Shown here piece after piece: positions 27,533 through 35,679 of a stretch of DNA of 47,203 bases. The DNA comes from Gemmatimonadaceae bacterium (GTDB lineage Bacteria; Latescibacterota; UBA2968; UBA8231). Positions within the stretch are counted from its first letter, which is position 1. Each line of letters opens with the position of its first letter. Location: positions 1 to 47,203 of the forward strand of contig JAPOZM010000098.1 in the NCBI GenBank assembly GCA_026706075.1, read 5' to 3'. The translations under genes and the position numbers were made by a program. The notes beneath the pieces are model-generated. The model had not been told where the DNA came from. It searched no databases and worked only from the letters and a program-made list of their open reading frames with translations.

Positions 27533-28291
27533 TTACTGGCTCGGCCCGACCGGGACGGACACGTCCGACCAGAGAATCGTCCCGTCCTGGGCCAGAATGA
27601 AGATGCTGCTGTTCCCTTCCGAGCAGCCGGCGATCCAGATGACATCCCCGTCGCTGGCGGTCACGCCGTCGTTGCGCTCGGCAGGGCAGTAGTTGCCGGG
27701 CGCCTCGGCCCTCGCCGAGATCTCAAGGGAGACGGTGTCCAGGCTGAGGCCGTTCACCACCACCACGACGGAGGAGTCTTCCTCGGCGACCTGAACTGTG
27801 AACCTCTTCCAGGCTCCGTCGGCTACGAAGGAGACCGTGTCCGAGTGCGGGGTCAGGGAGGCGGGCTCCTCCATGGCCTGCCCGATGCCGTGGGGATTCT
27901 CCCCGGATCCGAAGAGGAAATCTCCAAGCAGGGCCAGGTCTATCCAGTCGTTGGCTCCATCGCGGTCGATATCCAGCGCGTCCATGTCGAAGTGCTGGGC
28001 GAAGAACACCTCGCCGCTCAGGTACCGGAACAGGACCCACAGGTCGTAGAAGGTGACCGAGCCGTTGCCGGAGGCATCGCCGAGCAGGCGCTCGTCTTGC
28101 GCGGCCTTGGCCGCCGGGCCGTCCGGGGACGGAGGGGTGGCGGGCAGGGTGATGCCGCGCTCGGCGAACCAGTTCACCAGAGCCGCATAGTCGCTGTTTG
28201 CTGGCTCGAGGGGCGAGAGAGGGGCGTGACGTGGCTCGTCGGTACACGCCGCCAGGAGCACGGCCAAAAGGGCAATCTTCCATCCGCGCAT
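27533..28291 (-). CDS. Lipoprotein with dockerin-like repeats
   Basis: A 252-residue exported protein. The N-terminus MRGWKIALLAVLLAAC has a lipobox (LLAAC), so it should be lipid-anchored. Residues about 70-140 hold two dockerin-like EF-hand segments (LLGDASGNGSVTFYDLWVLF and ALDIDRDGANDWIDLALLG), which normally bind calcium. The C-terminal 100 residues look like a beta-sandwich or propeller-blade fragment (FTVQVAEEDSSVVVVVNGL, DGDVIWIAGCSEGN). The ATG at 28291 has GGAG 9 nt upstream; an ATG 15 bp earlier is possible. The 180 bp between it and the convergent LacI gene show no gene or clear terminator. No cohesin gene is seen, so a cellulosome role is unlikely. Confidence 0.75.
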   Translation of the reverse strand: MRGWKIALLAVLLAACTDEPRHAPLSPLEPANSDYAALVNWFAERGITLPATPPSPDGPAAKAAQDERLLGDASGNGSVTFYDLWVLFRYLSGEVFFAQHFDMDALDIDRDGANDWIDLALLGDFLFGSGENPHGIGQAMEEPASLTPHSDTVSFVADGAWKRFTVQVAEEDSSVVVVVNGLSLDTVSLEISARAEAPGNYCPAERNDGVTASDGDVIWIAGCSEGNSSIFILAQDGTILWSDVSVPVGPSQ

Positions 28292-28410
28292 GGTCACATA
28301 CTCCATATGCAAGAGGGGAAGGACAGTTCTCACGGTAGTCCGCCGGGTGAGACGGGCTTTCCCTCCGCACCCTGCGCGGATCTGTCTCCCCGGCAAACCG
28401 GGTTCAAGAA

Positions 28411-28466
28411 AATAGCGAGCACTGCATGACAATAGCGTGATATTGCGACCTCTCTACGGCTATATT
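28411..28466 (+). promoter_or_regulatory. Direct repeats and -10 element before the sensor-regulator gene
   Basis: AATAGCG occurs at 28411-28417 and 28431-28437 (20 bp apart), and TATTGCG at 28441-28447 (10 bp further). A -10-like TATATT lies at 28461-28466 with no good -35. Direct repeats at 10-bp steps ending about 13 bp before the -10 are the layout of OmpR/PhoB-activated promoters. The downstream gene encodes an OmpR-type DNA-binding domain, so autoregulation is plausible. Confidence 0.45.
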
Positions 28467-28513
28467 TCGGTGATCATTCTCGGGAGTTGCCCCTGGCTTC
28501 CGGGGCACGTCCA

Positions 28514-30967
28514 ATGGACCCCGGCTGCTGCATCCCTGGACCGGACGTCGCCGGGAAGCGGATCGAAAGGCCTGAGAAGGGAGACGAGGAGTTGACAGGA
28601 GCCGACCCCCGCGATCGGGAGATCGCGGCTCTGCGGGAGCGCCTCTCCCGTCTGTCCGCGGCCAGCCTGCGCGTCAGCGAGACCCTGGATCTCGACACCG
28701 TCCTGAAGGAGGTGATCCACAGTGCACGGGTGCTGTCCGGCGCCCGCTACGGCGGCATCGTCGTCGTCGACCCCGCGGGGCAGTTCCGGGACTTCGTCAC
28801 CTCCGGGATCACGACCGAACAGCGCCAGACGCTGCTGGACCTGCCGGGAGGCGAGGCGCTGCACAGGTTCTTCATCACCCACCCCAGACCGGTGCGGCTG
28901 TCCGACATTTCGGCTCACGCCCGGGGCCTGGGCGTGACCGGCGACCTCCTGTCCATGGGCACCTTTCTGGGCGCGCCGATCCGTCACCGGGGCGCTCTCC
29001 TGGGCAACTTCTATCTGGGCGACAAGCAGGGGAACGGGCCGTTCACCGAAGAGGACGAGGAGACGCTGGTCATGTTCTCCTCCCAGGCGGCCGCGGCCAT
29101 CGCCAACGCCCGCCGGCACCGGGACGAGCAGCGGGCCCGGGCGAGCCTGGAAGCCCTGATCGACACTTCGCCGGTGGGGGTGCTGGTCTTCGACGCGAGG
29201 ACCGGAAGCCTGGTCTCCCACAACCGGGAGACCGCCAGGATCGCCCGCAGCCTCCACGAGTCGGGCCGGCCGGTGGAGGAACTCCTGGGCGAGATCACCG
29301 TCCGCCGGGCCGACGGCCGGGAGATACTCCTGGGCGATCTCTCCATGCCCCAGGCGCTGGGCCCCGGGGAGACGGTGCGGGTCGAGGAGATCGTCCTCCG
29401 GGTCCCCGACGGGCCCCCGGTGAGCGTGCTGCTGAACGCCACCCCGATCCGCTCCGGGGAGGACGAGGTCGAGTCCTTCGTCGTGACCCTGCAGGACCTG
29501 ACGCCGCTGGAGAACCTGGAGCGGCTCCGGGCCGAGTTCCTGGGCATGGTCAGCCACGAGCTGCGCCGGCCCCTGACCTCCATCCGGGGCTCGGGATCGA
29601 CGCTGCTGGAGGCCTACCCCGACCTGGATCCGGAGGAGATGCGCCAGTTCTGTCGGATCATCGTCGACGAGGCCGACACCATGCGCGAGATGATCGGCGA
29701 CTTTCTCGATGTGGCCCGCATCCGGTCCGGCACGCTGGCGGTCACCCCCGAACCGGCCGAGGTCGCCGGCCTGGTGGACCGGGCCCGGAACACCTTCCTC
29801 AGCGGAGGGGGCCGGCACACCCTCGAGATCGACCTGGAGCCGGACCTCCCGCCGGTGAGGGCCGACCGGCGGCGCATCGTTCAGGTCCTGGGCAACCTGC
29901 TGGCCAACGCGGCCCGGCATTCACCGGATGGGTCTGTCATTCGGGTGACGGCCGAGCGAGAGGGACTGCACGTCGCCGTCGCCGTCACCGACAACGGCCG
30001 GGGCATCTCCGCCGAGCGGTTGCCGCTCCTGTTCGGCCGGCTCTCCCGCGGCGCCGGCGAGGACGAGGAGCCGCGGATCGGCGGGCCGGGCCTGGGCCTG
30101 GCCATCTGCAAGGGGATCGTGGAGGCCCACGGGGGGCGCATCCGGGCCGAGAGCGACGGCCCCGGCATGGGGGCGCGGCTCACCTTCACCATCCCCGTGG
30201 TGGAAGAGGCCGTACCCCCGTCCCCCCGGGTCTCCCGGAAGGTCGCGAAGGACAGGGCACAGGGGGCGCGGATCCTCGTGGTGGACGACGACCCGCAGAC
30301 GCTCCAGTCCGTCCGGGACGGCCTGACCCGGGCCGACTTCCAGCCCCTCATGAGCGCCGAGCCGGAGCAGGCGCTGCAGATGATGCGGGAGAAGAAGCCC
30401 CACCTGGTCCTGCTCGACCTCGTGCTGCCCGGCGCCGACGGGATCGAGCTGATGGCGGACCTCCGAAGCCTGGCGGACGTGCCGGTCATCTTCCTGTCCG
30501 GCTACGGCCGCGATGAGGTCATCGCCCGGGCCTTCGAGGCGGGGGCCTCCGACTACATCGTCAAGCCCTTCTCACCTACGGAGTTGGTGGCCAGGATCCG
30601 GGGCGCCCTGCGCCGGCGGGAGCCGGCGTGGGCCGAGCCGGCCCCCTATGTGCAGGGGGAGCTGACCGTCGACTTCACCGAACGCCTCGTGACCCTGGCC
30701 GGACGCCCGGTGCGGCTGACGGCGGCCGAGTACGACCTGCTCTACGAGCTCTCCACCAACGCCGGACGGGTGGTGACCCACGACGAGCTGCTGCGAAGGA
30801 TCTGGGGGCCGGGGCATTCGGGTGATGTGCGGCTGATCCGGGCCCTCGTCCGCAGGCTGCGCCGCAAGCTCGGCGACGACGCCGCCCGGCCCACCTGGCT
30901 GTTCTCCGAACCCCGCGTCGGCTACCGCATGCCGAAAGGCCGGGAACCGGGGCAGGACACGGAGTGA
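28514..30967 (+). CDS. Single-chain sensor kinase and OmpR-type response regulator
   Basis: About 817 residues uniting a whole two-component system. Order: GAF domain (about 30-190, SARVLSGARYGGIVVVD to AAAAIANARRHRD), PAS-like domain (about 200-330), HisKA with phospho-histidine H348 in GMVSHELRRP, HATPase with N box NLLANAARHSPDG, G1 DNGRGIS and G2 GGPGLGLAICKG, receiver with phospho-aspartate D635 in LLDLVLPGADG, and an OmpR winged helix (RLTAAEYDLLYELS, ending PRVGYRMP). No membrane segment is seen, so it should sense a cytosolic signal through GAF/PAS. The start is uncertain: ATG 28514, TTG 28487 (GGGAG adjacent) or TTG 28592 (AAGGGAG at 8 nt). It probably binds the repeats in front of its own gene. 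Confidence 0.9.
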   Translation: MDPGCCIPGPDVAGKRIERPEKGDEELTGADPRDREIAALRERLSRLSAASLRVSETLDLDTVLKEVIHSARVLSGARYGGIVVVDPAGQFRDFVTSGITTEQRQTLLDLPGGEALHRFFITHPRPVRLSDISAHARGLGVTGDLLSMGTFLGAPIRHRGALLGNFYLGDKQGNGPFTEEDEETLVMFSSQAAAAIANARRHRDEQRARASLEALIDTSPVGVLVFDARTGSLVSHNRETARIARSLHESGRPVEELLGEITVRRADGREILLGDLSMPQALGPGETVRVEEIVLRVPDGPPVSVLLNATPIRSGEDEVESFVVTLQDLTPLENLERLRAEFLGMVSHELRRPLTSIRGSGSTLLEAYPDLDPEEMRQFCRIIVDEADTMREMIGDFLDVARIRSGTLAVTPEPAEVAGLVDRARNTFLSGGGRHTLEIDLEPDLPPVRADRRRIVQVLGNLLANAARHSPDGSVIRVTAEREGLHVAVAVTDNGRGISAERLPLLFGRLSRGAGEDEEPRIGGPGLGLAICKGIVEAHGGRIRAESDGPGMGARLTFTIPVVEEAVPPSPRVSRKVAKDRAQGARILVVDDDPQTLQSVRDGLTRADFQPLMSAEPEQALQMMREKKPHLVLLDLVLPGADGIELMADLRSLADVPVIFLSGYGRDEVIARAFEAGASDYIVKPFSPTELVARIRGALRRREPAWAEPAPYVQGELTVDFTERLVTLAGRPVRLTAAEYDLLYELSTNAGRVVTHDELLRRIWGPGHSGDVRLIRALVRRLRRKLGDDAARPTWLFSEPRVGYRMPKGREPGQDTE

Positions 30968-31014
30968 CAGGCGCGCCACCGGGGCACGCGCCGGCGCCCC
31001 CTTGGAGGGATGAG

Positions 31015-32379
31015 ATGAAGCGCGAGCACATCTTTGCCCACTACGAGCAGGACGCAACCCGGCACTGGAAGCTGAGAGAAGGCGGCTATGCCACCCCGAT
31101 GAGTGTGTGTCAGGGAGAGGAGGTGACGTTCCATATATCGAACTCCAGATCGTACTACGATGTGTTCGTCTTCCACGAAGGGGCCGGACGGCGTCTGGTG
31201 AAGGAGATCAACGACCTGCGTGGCGGGCTTCCCCCGGTCCCCGAGTTCGGCTACCGGGACGGATTCGCCTGGCCCGCGACGGTCTCGTTCCGGGTGCCCC
31301 CCGACTGGAAGAGCGGCGTCTACATCGCCGGTTTCCCCACCGCACAGGGGACCCGGGAGATCCTGTTCGTCGTTCGCCCCCGCGTTCCCGGCGCGCCGAT
31401 CCTCCTGACGATCGAGACCAATACCTATGCCGCCTACAACTGCGTGGGCGGCAAATGCCTGTTCCCCTATCTCTCCACCGACCGGTTACACAGCAACCTG
31501 GTGAGCTTTGAGCGGCCCCTGCAGCCGGACTTCATGGGCGGGTTCCACGCCTGGGACCAGTTCTTCACATCGTGGCTCGACGCCGAGGGGTACCAGGTGG
31601 ACTACTGCGTCAACGCCGACCACGACCGGCAGCCGGATCTCCTCGATGACTACCCCGCGCATCTCAGGATCTGTCACGGCGAGTATACCAGCCGCGAAGA
31701 GTGCGAGCAGCTTCAGCGGTTCGTGGCGCGCGGCGGCAACCTGATGGTCTTCGCCGGGAACTCCTTCTCGCACCGGGTGGAGACCCGGGCCGGCGGACGC
31801 CAGCTCTACTGTGCCAAGTCCCGGTACAACAAGCATCCCCTCGGCACGCCGGAAGACCCCGAGACCTCCTTCCTCCGCGCCATCGACAACATGCGTCAGC
31901 GCACGATTGGCGTTTCCTATACGGCTGCTGTCAACGCCAAGAGCAAGACTCCCGGCGAGATCGTGGCCCCCACGTCCGGGGAGTACGGGTTCTTCCGGGT
32001 GACCCAGCCCGACCACTGGGCCCTGGCAGGAACCGGGCTGGCAGAAGGGGACGAGTTCGGCCGGGAGGACTCCATCGTCGGCGTCGAATGCGACGGCGGT
32101 GACATCGAGTTCGAGGATGGGAAGCCCCGATTCACGGGCCGTGACGGGATCAGCCCGCACTACCGGATCATCGCGATCGGGGACGCGGAGGACCACGGTC
32201 TCAACGCGGACCTGGGGGTCCACCAGGACCGGTTCTACGCCACCGTGGCGGTCAACGAAACGGAGTTCAAGGGGACCGTCTTCACGGCGGCCACGATCGA
32301 GTGGGCCCACGGCCTCTACCGGAACGGCGGTCCGGTCGCACAGATCACTCGCAATCTCCTGGACCGTCTGGGCCGATAG
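31015..32379 (+). CDS. N,N-dimethylformamidase large-subunit-like protein
   Basis: A 454-residue protein matching the C-terminal catalytic part of the N,N-dimethylformamidase beta subunit family. Characteristic are a beta-rich N-terminal domain (VTFHISNSRSYYDVFVFHEG, PATVSFRVPPDWKSGVYIAG), LLTIETNTYAAYNCVGGKCLF, FMGGFHAWDQFFTSWLDAEG with DYCVNADHD, and RFVARGGNLMVFAGNSF. The last two form a glutamine-amidotransferase-like fold. No signal peptide is seen. Most homologues are uncharacterised and probably act on other amides. The ATG at 31015 has GGAGGG upstream. It lies 47 bp after the sensor-regulator gene and 66 bp before a PhyH protein, so the three may form a transcription unit. Confidence 0.85.
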   Translation: MKREHIFAHYEQDATRHWKLREGGYATPMSVCQGEEVTFHISNSRSYYDVFVFHEGAGRRLVKEINDLRGGLPPVPEFGYRDGFAWPATVSFRVPPDWKSGVYIAGFPTAQGTREILFVVRPRVPGAPILLTIETNTYAAYNCVGGKCLFPYLSTDRLHSNLVSFERPLQPDFMGGFHAWDQFFTSWLDAEGYQVDYCVNADHDRQPDLLDDYPAHLRICHGEYTSREECEQLQRFVARGGNLMVFAGNSFSHRVETRAGGRQLYCAKSRYNKHPLGTPEDPETSFLRAIDNMRQRTIGVSYTAAVNAKSKTPGEIVAPTSGEYGFFRVTQPDHWALAGTGLAEGDEFGREDSIVGVECDGGDIEFEDGKPRFTGRDGISPHYRIIAIGDAEDHGLNADLGVHQDRFYATVAVNETEFKGTVFTAATIEWAHGLYRNGGPVAQITRNLLDRLGR

Positions 32380-32445
32380 TGATAGTTTGCCGCCGCGTGG
32401 CGTGAGAAACACCATCCACCCTCCAGAATGGATCGAGGTCTGACC

Positions 32446-34077
32446 ATGAGCACCGACACCTACACCGTGAACCACTGGAACGAGGCGACCTACGCGCACG
32501 AGCCATCGATCCTCACCATAGAGCAGAACTTCACCTTCGACGCCCTCGGGTTCCTCGTGTTGCCGCAGCTCCTCGGCCCGGCCGAGGTGGCCGCGTGCCG
32601 CGACAGCGGCGATGGCCCGGGCGATCTCTGCGGCGAGGCCGGCGCCGTCGGACGCTACGTGCGCGAGCTGTGCGGCGACGGCTTTCGCCAGGACGGCCCT
32701 GCGAGGCACGTCCCTGCCGGGGCCACAGGAGGGCACGACGAAGCCTCGCTGCCACTGACAGGCGGGGCCCACACGCTGGACCGGGCGTATGTCAACCTGA
32801 CGGGGTGGAACGGCCGCAACGCCGACGGTTCTCAGCTCTCGCGGGCCGGCGGCGCCTGGGAAGAGGTCCGCATCCGGCAGTGCCAGGGGCTGGTGGTGGC
32901 TATCGCCCTCACGGACTCCGCAGCAGGCAAGGGCCCCCTGGTGGTCGTGCCCTCCTCGCACAAGAGCGGGCTGCCCGCCCCGCCGCTTCCATCGTCCAGC
33001 CGCTTCGCCGAGCGCCCGGCGCTGGCGGCGGGCGACGTGCTGCTGTGCGCCGCCAGCTCGCTGCACGGCATCTGCCCGCGGGGCGACGGCGGCGAGCTGC
33101 TCGTGGTGGACTTCATCTCGCGCTCGGCCCGGCCACAAGGGCCGCCCGACCCGCAGGACGAGCAGCCCCTGCCCGCGTGGGCGGAAGGGCTGGACGAGGC
33201 CGAGCAGACCGTGCTGGCGGGCGGCGACTCCCGTCGCCTGCTCCTGTCGGACGGCGCGACCACCTGGCTCACCTCCGCCGACGATGCCGACGCGGCGCAG
33301 AGGGCCTCCTCGGCCCTCGAGTTCGAACGCCGAGATGATCATGCCGAGCGCTGGGCCTTCGACACCCAGGGCTTCCTGGTGGTCGAGGGCGTCATGGACG
33401 ATGATTGGGTCGATGCGGCCCTGGCGGGCATCGACGCCAACCTGGACCGACTGGTGTACCGGGGCGCGGGCGACAAGGGCGGGGACGTGACCCTTGCCGA
33501 CATCCCGGGGGCGCCGACGATCTCGGGCACGGCCCGGCCGGACCTGAAGGGCTTGTTTGAGCTGCCGGCGCCGCACGATGCGCCCTTCCTCAAGATGCTG
33601 GCCCATCCGGCCGTCATCCATCGCCTCAACTGGATGATCGGACCCGGGTACAGGATGACCCAGAACACGGCCCTGTGCCACGTCAAGGGTTCGAGCGGCC
33701 AGATGCTGCACTCGGGGAACGCCAACCCGACCTGCGTCGGCAAGCACTACGAGATCGAAAACGGGCGTGTGCACACGAGGTCGGGCATCAACGTCGCCTG
33801 GCAGCTCAGCGACGTCGGGCCCGGCGATGGCGGCTTTGTCGTAGTGCCGGGCAGTCACAAGTCGTGCTATCCCCTGCCGCACTCGGTGCGGACCTGCAAC
33901 GAGCGCGCGCCGATCCGCCACATCCCGATGAGCCGCGGGTCTGTTCTCTTCTTCCTGGGGGGGACGGTCTGTCACGGGGCGTACCGCTGGGAGGCCGAGT
34001 CCCCGAGGCGGACAGCGCTCTTCACGTACGGGCACGACGGCCGGCGCCCCTTTGCATGGCCCTCGAGCAGAGTGTGA
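32446..34077 (+). CDS. Double PhyH-domain protein with HxG instead of HxD iron motif
   Basis: A 543-residue protein with two phytanoyl-CoA dioxygenase-like halves. The N-terminal half (about 30-230) keeps the jelly-roll pattern (VVAIALTDSAAGKGPLVVVP, DVLLCAASSLHG) but has lost the first iron histidine. The C-terminal half (about 300-535) has INVAWQLSDVGPGDGGFVVV, PGSHKS, distal H510 (FFLGGTVCHGAYRWE) and arginines 521-522. At the HxD position it reads L-H422-S-G424-N. The H422-H510 distance (88) matches that of human PHYH (H175-H264), so Gly replaces the iron-binding Asp. HxG/HxA is the hallmark of Fe/2OG halogenases such as SyrB2 and WelO5 (family knowledge); halogenation here is only a hypothesis. 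ATG at 32446 with GAGG; an ATG 18 bp upstream is possible. Confidence 0.8.
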   Translation: MSTDTYTVNHWNEATYAHEPSILTIEQNFTFDALGFLVLPQLLGPAEVAACRDSGDGPGDLCGEAGAVGRYVRELCGDGFRQDGPARHVPAGATGGHDEASLPLTGGAHTLDRAYVNLTGWNGRNADGSQLSRAGGAWEEVRIRQCQGLVVAIALTDSAAGKGPLVVVPSSHKSGLPAPPLPSSSRFAERPALAAGDVLLCAASSLHGICPRGDGGELLVVDFISRSARPQGPPDPQDEQPLPAWAEGLDEAEQTVLAGGDSRRLLLSDGATTWLTSADDADAAQRASSALEFERRDDHAERWAFDTQGFLVVEGVMDDDWVDAALAGIDANLDRLVYRGAGDKGGDVTLADIPGAPTISGTARPDLKGLFELPAPHDAPFLKMLAHPAVIHRLNWMIGPGYRMTQNTALCHVKGSSGQMLHSGNANPTCVGKHYEIENGRVHTRSGINVAWQLSDVGPGDGGFVVVPGSHKSCYPLPHSVRTCNERAPIRHIPMSRGSVLFFLGGTVCHGAYRWEAESPRRTALFTYGHDGRRPFAWPSSRV

Positions 34078-34101
34078 GCTCCTGACGCCCAATACCTGCA
34101 T

Positions 34102-34140
34102 CCGCCACCGCATCCGGCCGGCCAGGCCGGTTGCCGAGCC
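34102..34140 (+). repeat. Intergenic repeat, copy 1
   Basis: Contains GGCCAGGCCGGTTGCCGAG (34120-34138), identical to 43241-43259, and a longer match to 35101-35136 (pattern CxACCGCATC..GCCGGCCAGGCCGG.TG.CGAGCC). It lies between two PhyH genes. Confidence 0.6.
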
Positions 34141-34161
34141 TCATGCCCTTCGGAGGTATCC

Positions 34162-35052
34162 ATGGCCCTGACTCGGGAAGAGAAGGCCCGCTTCTTCGAG
34201 GACGGCTATATCGCCGTCAAAGAGCTTCTCACCGCGCAGGAGCTCGAGACGCTGCACAACCACTACGCCGACCTCGCACTCGGCCGCGTCCCCGACTTCC
34301 CGGAAGGCAACATCTCTCACCACACTCCCGGAGCTGATCAAGGGGGCGAGCCGCCCACACCTCACGGGAGTCGACATGACCGACGGGGCACCCAGGTCTA
34401 TCCAAGAGGGGATGGGACCGGCGCCGAGAGACTCACGCCGGTTGAGGACCCGTTGGATACGATACGCCATCTCAACCTGCCTTCGTACTACGATTCAGCT
34501 TTTGGAGCGATGGTCCGGAGTCCCAGAATCGTCGACATCATCGAATCCCTCATGGGGCCCGATATCAAGCTCTACTACGACCAGGTCTTTGCGAAGCCGC
34601 CGTACGCGGCAGCGAATCGCTATCATCAGGATTCCGTTTTCTGGGGATTCTTCGCGAGCAACTTCCAGGTCACATGCCAGATTCTGCTCGACGATGCGAC
34701 GGCCGGGAACGGTTGCGTGCGTTTCATCCCGGGCAGCCACAACTTCGGCCTCGTCAACTGGGACCACCTCCCCTACATGCTGACAGAGGATGTGCTGGCC
34801 CAGGAGGTCGCCGTTCCACTCAAAGCGGGAGATGCGACCTTTCACCACAGCCTGGCGCTCCATTGCAGCGGCCCGAATACAACGCCGCACCGGCGTCGAG
34901 GCTGGTCGATTCACTACGTCTCCTCGGAGACGCGTTACATCGGCACACCCGAAGAGACCGAGCGACTGAAACAGCGCGGTTGCCTTGTCGGACCGGAGCC
35001 TGTCAACGGTTGGCCTCTGATCCGGGGACGGGAGTTCCCGGGGTGTGTATAG
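34162..35052 (+). CDS. PhyH-family Fe(II)/2-oxoglutarate dioxygenase
   Basis: A 296-residue canonical phytanoyl-CoA dioxygenase family enzyme of about normal length. The iron motif is RYHQDSVFWG (H155, D157) and the distal histidine is in ALHCSGPNTTPHRRRGW (H234) with the 2-oxoglutarate arginines just after. The N-terminal pattern REEKARFFEDGYIAVKELL and the middle VTCQILLDDATAGNGCVRFI with PGSH are typical. Residues about 50-97 are an unusually polar, Gly/Pro/His-rich stretch that may be a substrate-cap insertion. The ATG has CGGAGG 6 nt upstream. It follows the double-PhyH gene by 84 bp, with an intergenic repeat between them. The oxidised substrate is unknown. Confidence 0.92.
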   Translation: MALTREEKARFFEDGYIAVKELLTAQELETLHNHYADLALGRVPDFPEGNISHHTPGADQGGEPPTPHGSRHDRRGTQVYPRGDGTGAERLTPVEDPLDTIRHLNLPSYYDSAFGAMVRSPRIVDIIESLMGPDIKLYYDQVFAKPPYAAANRYHQDSVFWGFFASNFQVTCQILLDDATAGNGCVRFIPGSHNFGLVNWDHLPYMLTEDVLAQEVAVPLKAGDATFHHSLALHCSGPNTTPHRRRGWSIHYVSSETRYIGTPEETERLKQRGCLVGPEPVNGWPLIRGREFPGCV

Positions 35053-35069
35053 TCGGCGACGCGCCTGAT

Positions 35070-35136
35070 CGGTGACGGACAGCGCCCCGGACCCGGCCCG
35101 CGACCGCATCTTGCCGGCCAGGCCGGATGTCGAGCC
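35070..35136 (+). repeat. Intergenic repeat, copy 2 (both halves)
   Basis: The left half (35070-35099, TGACGGACAGCGCCCCGG core) resembles 42457-42485. The right half (35101-35136) resembles 34102-34140 and 43241-43259 (17 of 19 core bases). This copy joins the two half-elements seen separately elsewhere. Confidence 0.55.
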
Positions 35137-35189
35137 GGCCGGCCGGCGGGTGCCGCGGGCGGCCGGCTCGTGGGCGTTCGTGGACCTGC

Positions 35190-35537
35190 ATGCCTAAATT
35201 GATGTCGATGCGCGACGGATCGACGATGGCAGGGAGGCTTCTCGAATACCGCCGGTACGGCTGGAGCGGCGGCATCATGGCCTTCGCCGCCCTCGTGCTC
35301 GCCCTGTCCCTGTTGCTGCCCCTGCTGCACCACCTGGACGACTGCGGGCCGCTGGAGGCCGAGGAGTGCCCCATATCGGCCGTCGTCTCCGCCCTCTCCC
35401 TCGCCGTCCCGGTCGTGCCCGGCCTGGTGCTCCTGACGCCGGCGCGCCGCGACCCCCCGCTCCCGCCGCCCAGGGCCGTCCAGCCCTGCACCGTCCACCG
35501 GACCACCCGGCGCAGCCGCGCGCCACCCCCTTCCTGA
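35190..35537 (+). CDS. Small membrane protein upstream of a metal-type TonB receptor (DUF2946-like)
   Basis: About 115 residues. One hydrophobic segment (IMAFAALVLALSLLLPLLHHL) leads into a Cys/His/Asp/Glu-rich loop (HHLDDCGPLEAEECPIS), then a second hydrophobic stretch (VVSALSLAVPVVPGLVLL) and a Pro/Arg-rich tail. This resembles DUF2946-type small proteins that sit beside metal-uptake receptors. The start is one of several ATGs (35190, 35202, 35208, 35226); none has a strong ribosome-binding site. It is followed by a structured intergenic element and a ZnuD-like receptor. A role in zinc or copper handling is inferred from context only. Confidence 0.5.
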   Translation: MPKLMSMRDGSTMAGRLLEYRRYGWSGGIMAFAALVLALSLLLPLLHHLDDCGPLEAEECPISAVVSALSLAVPVVPGLVLLTPARRDPPLPPPRAVQPCTVHRTTRRSRAPPPS

Positions 35538-35597
35538 GCATCCGCACCTGATCGACTGCAGTCCCTGCCCGGCGGTGCGCCGGCCGGGTGCGGATGC
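35538..35597 (+). other. Structured element (nested inverted repeat) before the TonB receptor
   Basis: GCATCCGCACC (35538-35548) pairs perfectly with GGTGCGGATGC (35587-35597). Inside is a second hairpin, CCGGCG-GTG-CGCCGG. It begins directly after the small membrane protein stop and ends 82 bp before the receptor ATG. It could be an attenuator or riboswitch-like leader, a terminator without T-run, or a small inverted-repeat element. Confidence 0.6.
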
Positions 35598-35679
35598 GTT
35601 CTCCTGCCGTACCTCGGGGATCAGACCGTCCAGCGGGCGGGCCGGTATCCCCTTCCCTCAACTCAACGGAGAGCCAGGA

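Noticed and set aside
28385..28408. CCCCGGCAAACCGGG resembles the GGCAAACC part of a GEMM-I cyclic-di-GMP riboswitch.
   Set aside because: The second conserved arm (GGACGCAAAGCC) and the downstream tetraloop receptor are absent; it is just a short hairpin with a CAAA loop.
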